Shown: in pieces, positions 25,002 through 32,984 of the stretch
Position numbering within the stretch: position 1 is the stretch's first letter
Layout: each line of letters opens with the position of its first letter
From: Dokdonella_A sp044227025
GTDB taxonomy: Bacteria; Pseudomonadota; Gammaproteobacteria; Xanthomonadales; Rhodanobacteraceae
Direction of reading: 5' to 3'
DNA length: 64,000 bases
Assembly (NCBI RefSeq): GCF_044227025.1
Contig: NZ_JBGAFX010000005.1
Location: 124,001-188,000, forward strand
Notes under the pieces: generated by a model
Told to the model about the DNA's origin: nothing
Database searches by the model: none
The model's input: only the letters and a program-made list of their open reading frames with translations
Position numbers and translations under genes: made by a program

Positions 25002-25169
25002 ATGTCCGATTCCGATCCGAAGCCCGAGAAGCCGATGGCGCCCGACCCCGCCGATTGCTGTGGCGGCGGCTGCGTGCGCTGCGTCTTCGACTTGTACGAC
25101 GTCGCGCTCGAACGCTACGAAACCGACCTCGCTGCCTGGTTCGTGCGGCACCCCGCCGCGCAGGCCTGA
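25002..25169 (+). CDS. short oxidoreductase-like (PF09791) Cys-rich protein
   Basis: A 55-residue protein. The central segment DPADCCGGGCVRCVFDLYDV followed by ALERYE is the signature of oxidoreductase-like domain proteins (PF09791), found at the N-terminus of some eukaryotic oxidoreductases and as tiny stand-alone proteins in proteobacteria. Four cysteines (CC-x3-C-x2-C) probably bind a metal. The start could be the ATG at 25002 or the internal ATG at 25035. It lies between the divergent beta-CASP gene and the first M28 peptidase. Confidence 0.75.
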   Translation: MSDSDPKPEKPMAPDPADCCGGGCVRCVFDLYDVALERYETDLAAWFVRHPAAQA

Positions 25170-25251
25170 ATGCGCCGACCCGGACCAATGGCATGGAGGT
25201 GGTCGACGCAGGCCTGCTAGGATCGGGCGATTGACCTGCAGGAGTCCGTCC

Positions 25252-26907
25252 ATGTCCAAGCACACCCTCGTCTGCGCGATCGCGCTGGCCCTGCCACTGC
25301 TGGCCTCTGCGGCCGATGCGCCGACGTTCGACGCCAAGCGCCTCTCCGACGAAGTAAAGACGCTGTCGTCCGATGCGTTCGAAGGGCGCGGACCGGCCAC
25401 CCCGGGCGAAGTGAAAACGATCGCCTACGTGATCGAGCAGATGAAGGCGGCCGGGCTGAAGCCGGGCGGTGACCTCAAGGACGGCCAGCGTGGCTGGACC
25501 CAGGCGGTCCCCTTGCTGCGCGCGGAGATCGTCGGTACGCCGAAGTTCGCGCTCGCCTCGGCGGGCAGGACGCAGGCGTTGACCCAGGGAACCGAGATTG
25601 CCGTGCGCGCCGCGCTCGATGGCTCGAAGGCGGTGTCGATCAAGGATGCGCCGCTGGTGTTCGCCGGCTACGGCGTGAGCGCGCCGGAACGCAAGTGGGA
25701 CGATTTCAAGGGAGTCGACCTGCACGGCAAGATCGCGGTCGTGTTGATCAACGACCCCGACTTCGAGACCGGCAAGGGCGACTTCGGCGGCAAGGCAATG
25801 ACCTACTACGGCCGCTGGACCTACAAGTACGAGGAAGCCGCGCGTCGTGGTGCCGCCGGCCTGCTGATCGTGCACGAGACGGCGCCGGCCTCCTACGGCT
25901 GGGCGACCGTGAAGAACTCGAACACCAACACGATGTTCGACATCGTGCGCGATCATCCGCAGACGGAACACGTTCCGCTCGAGGGCTGGATCACCCACGA
26001 GTTCGCGCTCGACCTGTTCAAGCGCAGCGGCCTCGACTTCGCCGCGCTGAAGAAGCAGGCGCAGACGCGCGGCTTCAAGCCGGTTGCGCTGAAGGGTGCG
26101 ACGCTGTCGGCGGAGTATGCGGTCGACAGCCAGGTGATCACTTCGCAGAACATCGCCGGTCTGGTCGAAGGCAGCGAGCGCCCGGACGAAACGGTCATCT
26201 ACAGCGCGCACTGGGACCATCTCGGCATCGGTGCGCCGGATGCGAAGGGCGACCGCATCTACAACGGCGCGGTCGACAATGCGACCGGCACGGCGGCGCT
26301 GATCGAGCTGGGCCGCGCGTTCGCGCAGGCGCCGCGGCCGCAGCGTTCGGTCGTGTTCCTCAACGTGACTGCGGAGGAGAAGGGCCTGCTCGGTTCGGAG
26401 TACTACGCGTCGAAGCCGCTGTACCCGCTGGCGAAGACGGTCGCCGTCATCAACAGCGATGCGTTGGGCAGCGAAGGCATCGCGCGCAACTTCACGACCT
26501 CGGGCAGTGCGGAATCCGAGTTGCTCGACGCGTTGATCGCGGACGGCAAGGCCTTCGGACTCGCCTATGCGCCCGATCCGCACCCGGAAGCCGGCCACTT
26601 CTTCCGCTCCGATCATTTCCCGTTCGCCAAGCGCGGCGTGCCGGCGCTGTCCTATGGCTCGGGCAACGACCTCGTCGTCGGTGGCGTCGCCGCCGGCGAG
26701 GCGGCCGGCAAGGACTACACGAAGAACCGTTACCACCAGCCCGCCGACGAATGGGCCGCGATCAAGGACTTCGACGGCCTCGCGCACGACCTGCCGCTGC
26801 TGTACAAACTCGGCAACGACCTCGCCAATTCGACGCGCTGGCCGAACTGGGCGAAGGGCTCCGAGTTCCGCAGCACGCGTGACGCGAGTGCGGGCGAGCG
26901 CAAGTAG
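25252..26907 (+). CDS. secreted M28 family metallopeptidase with PA domain (1)
   Basis: A 551-residue exported aminopeptidase-type enzyme. Signal peptide about residues 1-21 (cleavage after ASA), AGGAG ribosome-binding site. A PA-like insert (APLVFAGYGVSAPERKWDDF to LLIVHETAP) precedes the catalytic M28 domain: YSAHWDHLGIG (His), NGAVDNATGTAAL (bridging Asp), NVTAEEKGLLGSEYY (catalytic Glu-Glu), INSDALG (Asp), FRSDHFPFAKRGVPAL (His). All five zinc ligands and the base are present. It acts in the periplasm or outside. It has a paralogue at 27510-29165, with a SugE-type gene between them. Confidence 0.9.
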   Translation: MSKHTLVCAIALALPLLASAADAPTFDAKRLSDEVKTLSSDAFEGRGPATPGEVKTIAYVIEQMKAAGLKPGGDLKDGQRGWTQAVPLLRAEIVGTPKFALASAGRTQALTQGTEIAVRAALDGSKAVSIKDAPLVFAGYGVSAPERKWDDFKGVDLHGKIAVVLINDPDFETGKGDFGGKAMTYYGRWTYKYEEAARRGAAGLLIVHETAPASYGWATVKNSNTNTMFDIVRDHPQTEHVPLEGWITHEFALDLFKRSGLDFAALKKQAQTRGFKPVALKGATLSAEYAVDSQVITSQNIAGLVEGSERPDETVIYSAHWDHLGIGAPDAKGDRIYNGAVDNATGTAALIELGRAFAQAPRPQRSVVFLNVTAEEKGLLGSEYYASKPLYPLAKTVAVINSDALGSEGIARNFTTSGSAESELLDALIADGKAFGLAYAPDPHPEAGHFFRSDHFPFAKRGVPALSYGSGNDLVVGGVAAGEAAGKDYTKNRYHQPADEWAAIKDFDGLAHDLPLLYKLGNDLANSTRWPNWAKGSEFRSTRDASAGERK

Positions 26908-26936
26908 ACCCTTGGGAAGGTCCGAACCACTGAAGG

Positions 26937-27014
26937 CTCGTCATTCCGGCGTAAGCCGGAAGTTTCCAAACCTTCCAGCGAGAACTGGATCCCGCCTTTC
27001 GCCGGGATGACGAG
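26937..27014. repeat. dispersed extragenic palindrome (REP-like, CGTCATTCC type)
   Basis: Outer arms CTCGTCATTCCGGCG (26937-26951) and CGCCGGGATGACGAG (27000-27014) pair at 14 of 15 positions. Two inner hairpins lie between: TTCCGGC-GTAA-GCCGGAA (26944-26961) and an ATCCCG/CGGGAT stem at about 26988-27008. This is the CGTCATTCC...GGGATGACG class of extragenic repeat common in high-GC proteobacteria. It sits directly downstream of the first M28 gene. Confidence 0.7.
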
Positions 27015-27022
27015 GTGTTTCG

Positions 27023-27044
27023 ACTTCGCGGAACTTCGTTCCGC
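27023..27044. repeat. dispersed palindromic element, copy 2
   Basis: The same 22-bp block as 22051-22072, with hairpin GCGGAAC-TTC-GTTCCGC at 27028-27044. It follows the REP-like element by 8 bp and ends 26 bp before the SugE-type ATG. Confidence 0.6.
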
Positions 27045-27070
27045 TACGCTCAACACGAACGGTTCTGGAT

Positions 27071-27391
27071 ATGAGTTGGCTGATCCTTGTCCTCGCAGGG
27101 TTGTTCGAGATCGGCTGGGCGATAGGGCTCAAGTACACGGATGGCTTCACGCGCCCGTGGCCGACGCTCGCCACGGTTGCCGCGATGGCGATCAGTCTCG
27201 TCCTGCTCGGCATCGCGATGAAGACGCTGCCGGTCGGCAGTGCGTACGCGGTGTGGGTCGGCGTCGGCGCGGTCGGCACGGCGATCCTCGGCATCGTCCT
27301 GCTCGGTGAGCCCGCGAATGCCGGGCGCCTGTTCAGCCTGGCGCTGATCGTCGCCGGCATCGTCGGCCTGAAGCTCGCCACGCCGGGCTGA
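27071..27391 (+). CDS. sugE: SMR family exporter, SugE/Gdx-like
   Basis: A 106-residue four-helix membrane protein. The first helix carries the essential Glu in LAGLFEIGWAIGLKYTDGFT, and the sequence K-Y-[T/S]-x-G-F-T-R plus GIAMKTLPVGSAYAVWVGVG is characteristic of the SugE (Gdx) branch, whose members export guanidinium, rather than the EmrE multidrug branch. It works as an antiparallel dimer in the inner membrane, driven by proton antiport. No guanidine riboswitch is recognisable in the 160 bp upstream, which is filled with repeats. Confidence 0.85.
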   Translation: MSWLILVLAGLFEIGWAIGLKYTDGFTRPWPTLATVAAMAISLVLLGIAMKTLPVGSAYAVWVGVGAVGTAILGIVLLGEPANAGRLFSLALIVAGIVGLKLATPG

Positions 27392-27509
27392 GTGCGGAAT
27401 TGCCGATGCGCAATCCTGGCAACACCAAGCGCCCTCCCCAGCCAATCGCCCGCGCGCGAGTGCTTCGCCGTCGTCGCTAAGATGAGGGTGTCTGCAGGAG
27501 GGTGCGCCG

Positions 27510-29165
27510 TTGAAGGTCTTGATAACGCTTCCGTTCGCGCTCGCGATCGTGCTCGCGCATCCGGCTCGTGCGGCGGATCAAGCGATCGAAAAGGGGAATG
27601 CCAGCGCGTTCTCGCCGGAGGTCCGCGCAGAGGATTTCGCCGCGCATGTGCGAACGCTCGCCTCGGATGTATTCGCTGGCCGCGCCCCGGATACCGACAG
27701 CGAGGACCGCACGACCGCCTACCTGCACGAACAGTTCGAGCGCATGGGACTGCAGCCCGGTATCGGCGACCGCTGGTTCCAGGACGTGCCGGTGATCGCC
27801 AGCACCGTCGATACCGGTCGCAGTCACATGCAGATCGCGGTCGCGGGCAAAACGCATTCGTTGAAATTCGGCAAGGACGCCGTGTTCGCGACGAATACCG
27901 GCCAGCAGGAGCTGCGCCTCAGCAACAGCGCGCTGGTGTTCGCGGGCTACGGCATCGATGCGCCGGAGCAGGACTGGCACGACTACGCGGGCGTGGATGT
28001 CGTCGGCAAGACCGTCGTGGTGCTGGCCGGCGTGCCGGATGTGATCCGCGGCACGACCTGGTACAGCCGCTACGGCTACAAGCTCGAGGAAGCCGCGCGC
28101 CAGGGCGCGGCCGCGACGCTGGTCGTGCACGACGAGGGCGACGCCGGCTATTCGTGGGAGTACGTGAGCACGCGCGCGAGCATGCCGCAGTTCGACCTGC
28201 CGATCGACGCCGATCCACAACCGCCGACGCCGGTGCGCGCGTGGATTTCCGCGCCGGCCGCCGATGCGCTGTTCGCGGCGGCCGGCATGTCCTTGCGCGG
28301 GCTGCAGGACGCGGCGCGCAAGCGCGGTTTCCATGCCACTCCGGTCGGCGACGCGCGCATGAGCGTGGTGATCGACAGCACCGTCGTCGGCGGGCGCTCG
28401 CGCAATATCGTGGCGAAACTGCGCGGCACGCGCCATCCGGACGAGGCGATCGTCTACTCCGCGCACTGGGACCACCTCGGTACCCACCCGGGCGAGAGCG
28501 GCGACAACATCTACAACGGCGCGATCGACAATGCGACCGGCGTCGCCGCGCTGCTCGAAGTCGCGGCGCAATTCGCCGGTGCGGCGACGAAACCGGAGCG
28601 CAGCGTCGTGTTCGTGTTGCCGACGCTGGAGGAGTCGGGCCTGCTCGGATCGAAGTACTACACCCTGCATCCGGCGGTGCCGATCGCCAAGACCGTCGTC
28701 GACATCAACTTCGACGCGCTCGTTCCGGTCGGCCCCGCCAGCGACTTCGTCGTGGTCGGCCTCGGCATGTCCGATCTCGACGATGTCGTGAAGCCGTTCG
28801 TGCTGGGCCGGCATCGGACGCTCGAGGCGGAATCGCGCAGCGAGAAGGATTCGTTCTTCCGCTCCGACCACTTGAGCTTCGCGCGCGCCGGCGCGCCGGT
28901 GCTGTTCATGCGCGGCGGTACGCGGACGCGCGGCGCCGCCGATCCGCCCGCGCTGTGGAACGCGTATGGCAAGCGCTACCACACGCCCGCGGACGAGTTC
29001 GATCCGCACTGGGACCTGCGCGGCATCGTGCAGGACATCGAGGTATCCTGTGCCGTCGGCTGGAAGCTCGCCAACGGCCACGAGTGGCCGAACTGGCATG
29101 CGGACAGCGCGTTCCGCGCGATCCGCGACGGCTCGCGCGCGGCAGCAGTGGTCGGAATGCGGTGA
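27510..29165 (+). CDS. secreted M28 family metallopeptidase with PA domain (2)
   Basis: A 551-residue paralogue of the 25252-26907 enzyme and of the same length. The start is a TTG at 27510, chosen because AGGAGG lies eight bases upstream and the signal peptide (VLITLPFALAIVLAHPARAA) follows directly. Catalytic residues are kept: YSAHWDHLGTH, NGAIDNATGVAAL, LPTLEESGLLGSKYY, INFDAL, FRSDHLSFARAG. Compared with the first copy, TAEEKGLLGS reads TLEESGLLGS, still with both Glu. It is followed 9 bp later by an AraC gene. Confidence 0.9.
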   Translation: MKVLITLPFALAIVLAHPARAADQAIEKGNASAFSPEVRAEDFAAHVRTLASDVFAGRAPDTDSEDRTTAYLHEQFERMGLQPGIGDRWFQDVPVIASTVDTGRSHMQIAVAGKTHSLKFGKDAVFATNTGQQELRLSNSALVFAGYGIDAPEQDWHDYAGVDVVGKTVVVLAGVPDVIRGTTWYSRYGYKLEEAARQGAAATLVVHDEGDAGYSWEYVSTRASMPQFDLPIDADPQPPTPVRAWISAPAADALFAAAGMSLRGLQDAARKRGFHATPVGDARMSVVIDSTVVGGRSRNIVAKLRGTRHPDEAIVYSAHWDHLGTHPGESGDNIYNGAIDNATGVAALLEVAAQFAGAATKPERSVVFVLPTLEESGLLGSKYYTLHPAVPIAKTVVDINFDALVPVGPASDFVVVGLGMSDLDDVVKPFVLGRHRTLEAESRSEKDSFFRSDHLSFARAGAPVLFMRGGTRTRGAADPPALWNAYGKRYHTPADEFDPHWDLRGIVQDIEVSCAVGWKLANGHEWPNWHADSAFRAIRDGSRAAAVVGMR

Positions 29166-29174
29166 GGCGCGTGC

Positions 29175-30020
29175 ATGCGGATCGTCAGCCTGTTCGAGGG
29201 AGCCACGCTTGCGGTGCGCGACTACCACTGCGAGGCCGGTCCGGCTGACCGCTCGGTGGTCGAGTGCTTCAGCGAACATTCGATCTCGTACGTGCGCGAA
29301 GGCAGCTTCGGTTGCCACGCACTTGGTCATGCGCACGAACTCGTCGCCGGCGCGTTCCTGATCGGTCATCCCGGCGACGAATACGTATGCACGCACGACC
29401 ATCATGCGGGGGGCGACACCTGCCTGTCGTTCCACTATGACGCGTCGCTCGTCGACGCCATCGGCGACTCGCGGCGCGGCTGGCGCGCCGGTGCCGTGCC
29501 ACCGGCGGCCGAGCTCGTGGTGCTCGGCGAACTGGCACAGGCTGTGGCGCGGGGTGACAGCGAACTTGGCCTCGACGAAGTCGGCGTGCTGCTGGCGCGG
29601 CGGTTTCTCGCCCTGCGTGAAGGCGGTCCGCGTCGCTCGCTTGCGCTGTCCGCGCGTGACCGCCGCCGCGCCGTCGCGACTGCGCTTTGGCTCGATGCGC
29701 ATGCGCACCAGGCGATCGACCTCGACGCCGCCGCGCGCGAGGCGGCGCTCAGCCCGTACCATTTCCTGCGCGTGTTCGGCGCTGTGCTTGGCGTGACACC
29801 GCACCAGTATCTCGTTCGGGTGCGCCTGCGCCGCGCCGCGCGCCTGCTCGCCGATGCGGAGCGCCCGATCACCGAGGTCGCATTCGACGTCGGCTTCGGC
29901 GATGTATCGAACTTCGTGCGCACGTTCGGACGCGCTGCCGGCATGTCGCCGCGCGCGTTCCGGCGCGCCGCACGCGGGGACCGCAAGATTTTCCAAGAAC
30001 GTCTCGCCGCGGCTACGTAA
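29175..30020 (+). CDS. AraC family transcriptional regulator
   Basis: A 281-residue protein with a cupin-like N-terminal ligand domain (SVVECFSEHSISYVREGSFG, HELVAGAFLIGHPGDEYVCT) and a C-terminal double helix-turn-helix (IDLDAAAREAALSPYHFLRV, then VRLRRAARLLADAERPITEV and AFDVGFGDVSNFVRTFGRAA). The pairing with a VOC gene 29 bp downstream is a common module. It is 9 bp after the M28 gene, so it may be co-transcribed with that gene as well. Ligand unknown. Confidence 0.9.
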   Translation: MRIVSLFEGATLAVRDYHCEAGPADRSVVECFSEHSISYVREGSFGCHALGHAHELVAGAFLIGHPGDEYVCTHDHHAGGDTCLSFHYDASLVDAIGDSRRGWRAGAVPPAAELVVLGELAQAVARGDSELGLDEVGVLLARRFLALREGGPRRSLALSARDRRRAVATALWLDAHAHQAIDLDAAAREAALSPYHFLRVFGAVLGVTPHQYLVRVRLRRAARLLADAERPITEVAFDVGFGDVSNFVRTFGRAAGMSPRAFRRAARGDRKIFQERLAAAT

Positions 30021-30049
30021 CCTGCGCGCTCCCTCATCGGAGACCGCGC

Positions 30050-30406
30050 ATGTACGACCATATCGGCTTGAAGACCCGCAACCTCGCCACGAGTTCGCGT
30101 TTCTACCGCGCAGTACTCGCGCCGCTTGGACACCAGCCGGACGCATCCGGCAGTGGCTTCGGTCCTGCGGATGCCCCGTCGCTGTGGCTGTACGAACACG
30201 CAGGCGTCGTCGGCGGCACCCACGTCGCATTCCGCGCGGGGAATCGCGCTGCGGTCGATCGCTTCCATGCCGAGGGACTCGCGAACGGAGGTCGCGACAA
30301 CGGTGCGCCCGGCCTGCGCCTCGACTACGCGCCGACCTACTACGCCGCGTTCCTGATCGATCCCGACGGCAACAATGTCGAGGCCGTCTGCATGGACGCG
30401 ACCTGA
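30050..30406 (+). CDS. VOC (glyoxalase/bleomycin-resistance) family protein
   Basis: A 118-residue single VOC domain: MYDHIGLKTRNLATSSRFYR with the N-terminal His ligand, HVAFRAGNRAAVDRFHAEGL, YYAAFLIDPDGNNVEAVC with the C-terminal Glu ligand. These are the usual metal ligands of a glyoxalase-fold dioxygenase or isomerase; the substrate is unknown. A CGGAG site precedes the ATG at 30050. It follows the AraC gene, which may control it. Confidence 0.9.
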   Translation: MYDHIGLKTRNLATSSRFYRAVLAPLGHQPDASGSGFGPADAPSLWLYEHAGVVGGTHVAFRAGNRAAVDRFHAEGLANGGRDNGAPGLRLDYAPTYYAAFLIDPDGNNVEAVCMDAT

Positions 30407-30417
30407 CGCCGCGATGA

Positions 30418-32370
30418 TCAGCCGTCGTGCAACACGAGCAGGCGGCGTTCGGTCATGTCCTCGATCGCGTAGCGGATGCCTTCGCGACCGAGTCCGGAGC
30501 GTTTCACGCCGCCGTACGGCATGTTGTCGACGCGGAAACTCGGGATGTCGTTGACGACGACACCGCCGACTTCGAGCGCGTCCCACGCGCGCGTCGCGTG
30601 GACCAGCGAATCCGTGAACACGCCGGCCTGCAGGCCGTAGTCGGAATCGTTGACATTGGCCAGGGCGTTCTCGAAGTCGTCGAACGGCGCGAGCAGGGTG
30701 ACCGGTCCGAACGCTTCGAGGCGGTTGATCTTCGCCTCGCGCGGCACGTTCTCGAGCACGGTGGCCTCGAGCCGGTTGCGTTCGCGCCCGCCGCCGCAGA
30801 GCACGCGTGCGCCGCCGGCGACCGCCTCGGCGATCCAGGCTTCGAGGCGCTTCGCCGAGGACTCGTCGATGAGCGGGCCGAGGAAGGTGTCGCGCTCGCG
30901 CGGGTCGCCCGCCTTCAGTGCCTTCGTCGCCGCGACGAAGCGGTCGCGCAATCCGGCGTACAGCGACGCATGCACGTACACGCGCTGGACCTTGATGCAG
31001 CTCTGGCCCGACTGGTAGTACGCACCGAAGATCAGCCGCTCGAGCACGTGGTCGAGCTTTCCGCGCTGGTCGGCGTCGACGATGCAGGCGGCATTGCCGC
31101 CGAGTTCGAGCACGACCTTCTTGCGCCCGGCCTTCGCCTTCAGGTCCCAGCCGACCTGGCCGCCAGTGAACGAGAGCAGCTTCAGGCGCTCGTCGCCGAC
31201 GAACGGCGCGGCGTCCTCGATGCGGCAGGGCAGGATCGAAAATGCGCCCTTCGGCAGGTCGGTTTCGGCCAGCACCTCGCCGATGATCAGCGCGCCGATC
31301 GGTGTTTTCTCCGACGGCTTCAGCACGAACGGACAACCCGCGGCGATCGCCGGCGCCACCTTGTGCGCGACCAGGTTCAGCGGGAAGTTGAATGGCGTGA
31401 TGAACGAGCAGGCGCCGATCGGCACGCGCTGCACGAAGCCGCGATAACCGTGCGCGCGTTTCGAGATCTCGAGGTTCAGCACCTCGCCGTCGATGCGTAC
31501 CGCTTCCTCGGCGGCGACGCGGAACGTGTCGATCAGGCGCGCGACCTCGCCCTCGGAATCCTTGATCGGCTTGCCCGCCTCGATGCACAGCGCGAGCGCA
31601 AGTTCGTCGAAGCGTTCGCGGAAACGCGCGACGCAGTGTTCAAGCACGGCTTGGCGCGAATAAGGCGGGAACGCGCGCATCGGCGCTTCGGCATCGATCG
31701 CTGCCGCGATCGCGCGTTCGATCATCGCTGCGTCGGCCAGCGCTACGCGTGCCGCGACGTCACCGGAATACTTGTCGACGACGTCAAGCGCTTCGTTCGG
31801 CTGCAAAGCTTCACCAGCTACATAGAGCGCAAATCGCTTGGCAAGAGTCGCGGTCGGGGTTGCTGAAGCGTGTTCAGTTGGTGGGTGTGTACACATGACG
31901 TCAATCAAGCGCGACTTCTTGCCTGATGGCTGAATCTGGCGGTGATAGCCAGGCCCCGTTGCCTCCACCAGGTGCTGAGGCTGAACAAGGGACTTCTCCA
32001 ACAAATCGTCCAAATCACGCGCCGTAACCGTGTGCGGCACGATGGATATCCGAGCTCCGGATTCGTGCTCGGCAGCTACGAGCAGCCAGGTGCCGGGCTT
32101 ATCAGCCTCTCGCTGGCTGGCGTAATGTCGAACTTCCCATCTGCCAGATCGTGAAAGGCGTGCGATGGTAAAAGCACTCCCCGGCTTCCGACTGCCAATG
32201 ATCTGGGCAAGATGCAGTTTCGCTTCCGACCTCGTATCAATGATTGTTTGTTCGAGTCGACGTACGAAATCGTGAAACTCCGTGAACTCGTCTTCTGAGA
32301 TGAGGCCGACGCGCGCGCCTCGTTGGGCACTTTGAATCTCATTCCACACTTCGAGGCGTGATTGTTGCAC
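30418..32370 (-). CDS. NAD(P)-dependent aldehyde dehydrogenase with an unrelated N-terminal extension
   Basis: A 650-residue open frame. From about residue 175 it is a complete aldehyde dehydrogenase: FITPFNFPLNLVAHKVAPAI (cofactor pocket), LLSFTGGQVGWDLKAKAGRK, VVLELGGNAACIVD (general-base Glu), FGAYYQSGQSCIKVQRVYVH (catalytic Cys) and EAFGPVTLL. The first 158 residues (ISEDEFTEFHDFVRRLEQTI, IGSRKPGSAFTIARLSRSGR, GTWLLVAAEHESGARISIVP) belong to no aldehyde dehydrogenase I know, and their DNA is visibly lower in GC. A native-length enzyme of 492 residues would start at the ATG complementary to 31894-31896, but that ATG has no clear ribosome-binding site. Either the gene is a fusion or two coding segments were joined in frame. 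Confidence 0.75.
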   Translation of the reverse strand: MQQSRLEVWNEIQSAQRGARVGLISEDEFTEFHDFVRRLEQTIIDTRSEAKLHLAQIIGSRKPGSAFTIARLSRSGRWEVRHYASQREADKPGTWLLVAAEHESGARISIVPHTVTARDLDDLLEKSLVQPQHLVEATGPGYHRQIQPSGKKSRLIDVMCTHPPTEHASATPTATLAKRFALYVAGEALQPNEALDVVDKYSGDVAARVALADAAMIERAIAAAIDAEAPMRAFPPYSRQAVLEHCVARFRERFDELALALCIEAGKPIKDSEGEVARLIDTFRVAAEEAVRIDGEVLNLEISKRAHGYRGFVQRVPIGACSFITPFNFPLNLVAHKVAPAIAAGCPFVLKPSEKTPIGALIIGEVLAETDLPKGAFSILPCRIEDAAPFVGDERLKLLSFTGGQVGWDLKAKAGRKKVVLELGGNAACIVDADQRGKLDHVLERLIFGAYYQSGQSCIKVQRVYVHASLYAGLRDRFVAATKALKAGDPRERDTFLGPLIDESSAKRLEAWIAEAVAGGARVLCGGGRERNRLEATVLENVPREAKINRLEAFGPVTLLAPFDDFENALANVNDSDYGLQAGVFTDSLVHATRAWDALEVGGVVVNDIPSFRVDNMPYGGVKRSGLGREGIRYAIEDMTERRLLVLHDG

Positions 32371-32387
32371 TGCGTTCCTCCGGCCTC

Positions 32388-32690
32388 TCAGGCGGCACGT
32401 CTGCCCTTCAGCGGCTGAATTCCGGCGAGCGTGCCGGCGAGAACATCCTTCGCGATCGCACGATCGTGATCATCCTGCAGGCCTGTCCAGAATCCTTCGG
32501 AGGTTCCGAAAAAGCGCGACAGGCGCAGGCCGGTATCCGCCGTCACGGCGCGCTTGCCGGCGACGATTTCGCCGATGCGCCGCTGCGGGACGCCGATTTC
32601 CTTGGCGAGACGGTACTGCGTGATCGCCATCGGCTTGAGGAATTCCTCGAGCAGGATTTCGCCGGGAGTGGGGTAGGGAACGGTGCGCAT
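32388..32690 (-). CDS. higA: HigA family antitoxin
   Basis: A 100-residue protein starting at the ATG complementary to 32688-32690; the longer frame overlaps the toxin gene. The XRE-type helix-turn-helix is ITQYRLAKEIGVPQRRIGEI followed by VAGKRAVTADTGLRLSRFFG and TSEGFWTGLQ, the standard HigA pattern (opening PTPGEILLEEFLKPM). It neutralises HigB and, with it, represses the shared promoter. It is the second gene of the operon, 13 bp after higB, the reversed order typical of higBA. Confidence 0.9.
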   Translation of the reverse strand: MRTVPYPTPGEILLEEFLKPMAITQYRLAKEIGVPQRRIGEIVAGKRAVTADTGLRLSRFFGTSEGFWTGLQDDHDRAIAKDVLAGTLAGIQPLKGRRAA

Positions 32691-32703
32691 GGGGTCCACG
32701 GGT

Positions 32704-32982
32704 TCAGTGATAGTCGACGATCTCCACATCGAATGCATCGCCCTGTTTCCACACGAAACAGATGCGGTACTGGTCGTTGATGCGGATGCTGTATTTGCCA
32801 GTGCGATTGCCTCGCAATGCTTCCAGTCGGTTCGCTGGCGGAATCTTCAGATCTTCGAGCTTCGCTGCGCGGTTCAGCATGGCGAGCTTTCGCATTGCGC
32901 TGGCTTCGATCGCTTGCCAGCGCCGGACGCGCTTGCCCTCGAACAGGGCCCGACTTTCCTTGTCAGCGAAATTCCGGATCAT
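32704..32982 (-). CDS. higB: HigB family toxin (RelE/ParE superfamily)
   Basis: A 92-residue protein: MIRNFADKESRALFEGKRVR, RRWQAIEASAMRKLAMLNRA, DLKIPPANRLEALRGNRTGK and YSIRINDQYRICFVWKQGDA are the conserved blocks of HigB, a ribosome-dependent mRNA interferase. The C-terminal R-I-N-x-Q-Y-R-I motif contributes RNase active-site residues. It precedes higA. The ATG (complement of 32980-32982) lies only six bases after a predicted -10 element and has no ribosome-binding site, so the transcript may be leaderless. Confidence 0.9.
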   Translation of the reverse strand: MIRNFADKESRALFEGKRVRRWQAIEASAMRKLAMLNRAAKLEDLKIPPANRLEALRGNRTGKYSIRINDQYRICFVWKQGDAFDVEIVDYH

Positions 32983-32984
32983 GT

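Noticed and set aside
26908..27070. Guanidine riboswitch upstream of the SugE-type gene
   Set aside because: The region is occupied by a REP-like element and a second palindrome; no ykkC-type conserved core is visible.
27477..30230. 917-codon open frame on the minus strand
   Set aside because: It runs opposite the M28, AraC and VOC genes, which have full domain motifs. The translation is Arg/His/Ala-rich with no domain, as expected from high-GC antisense.
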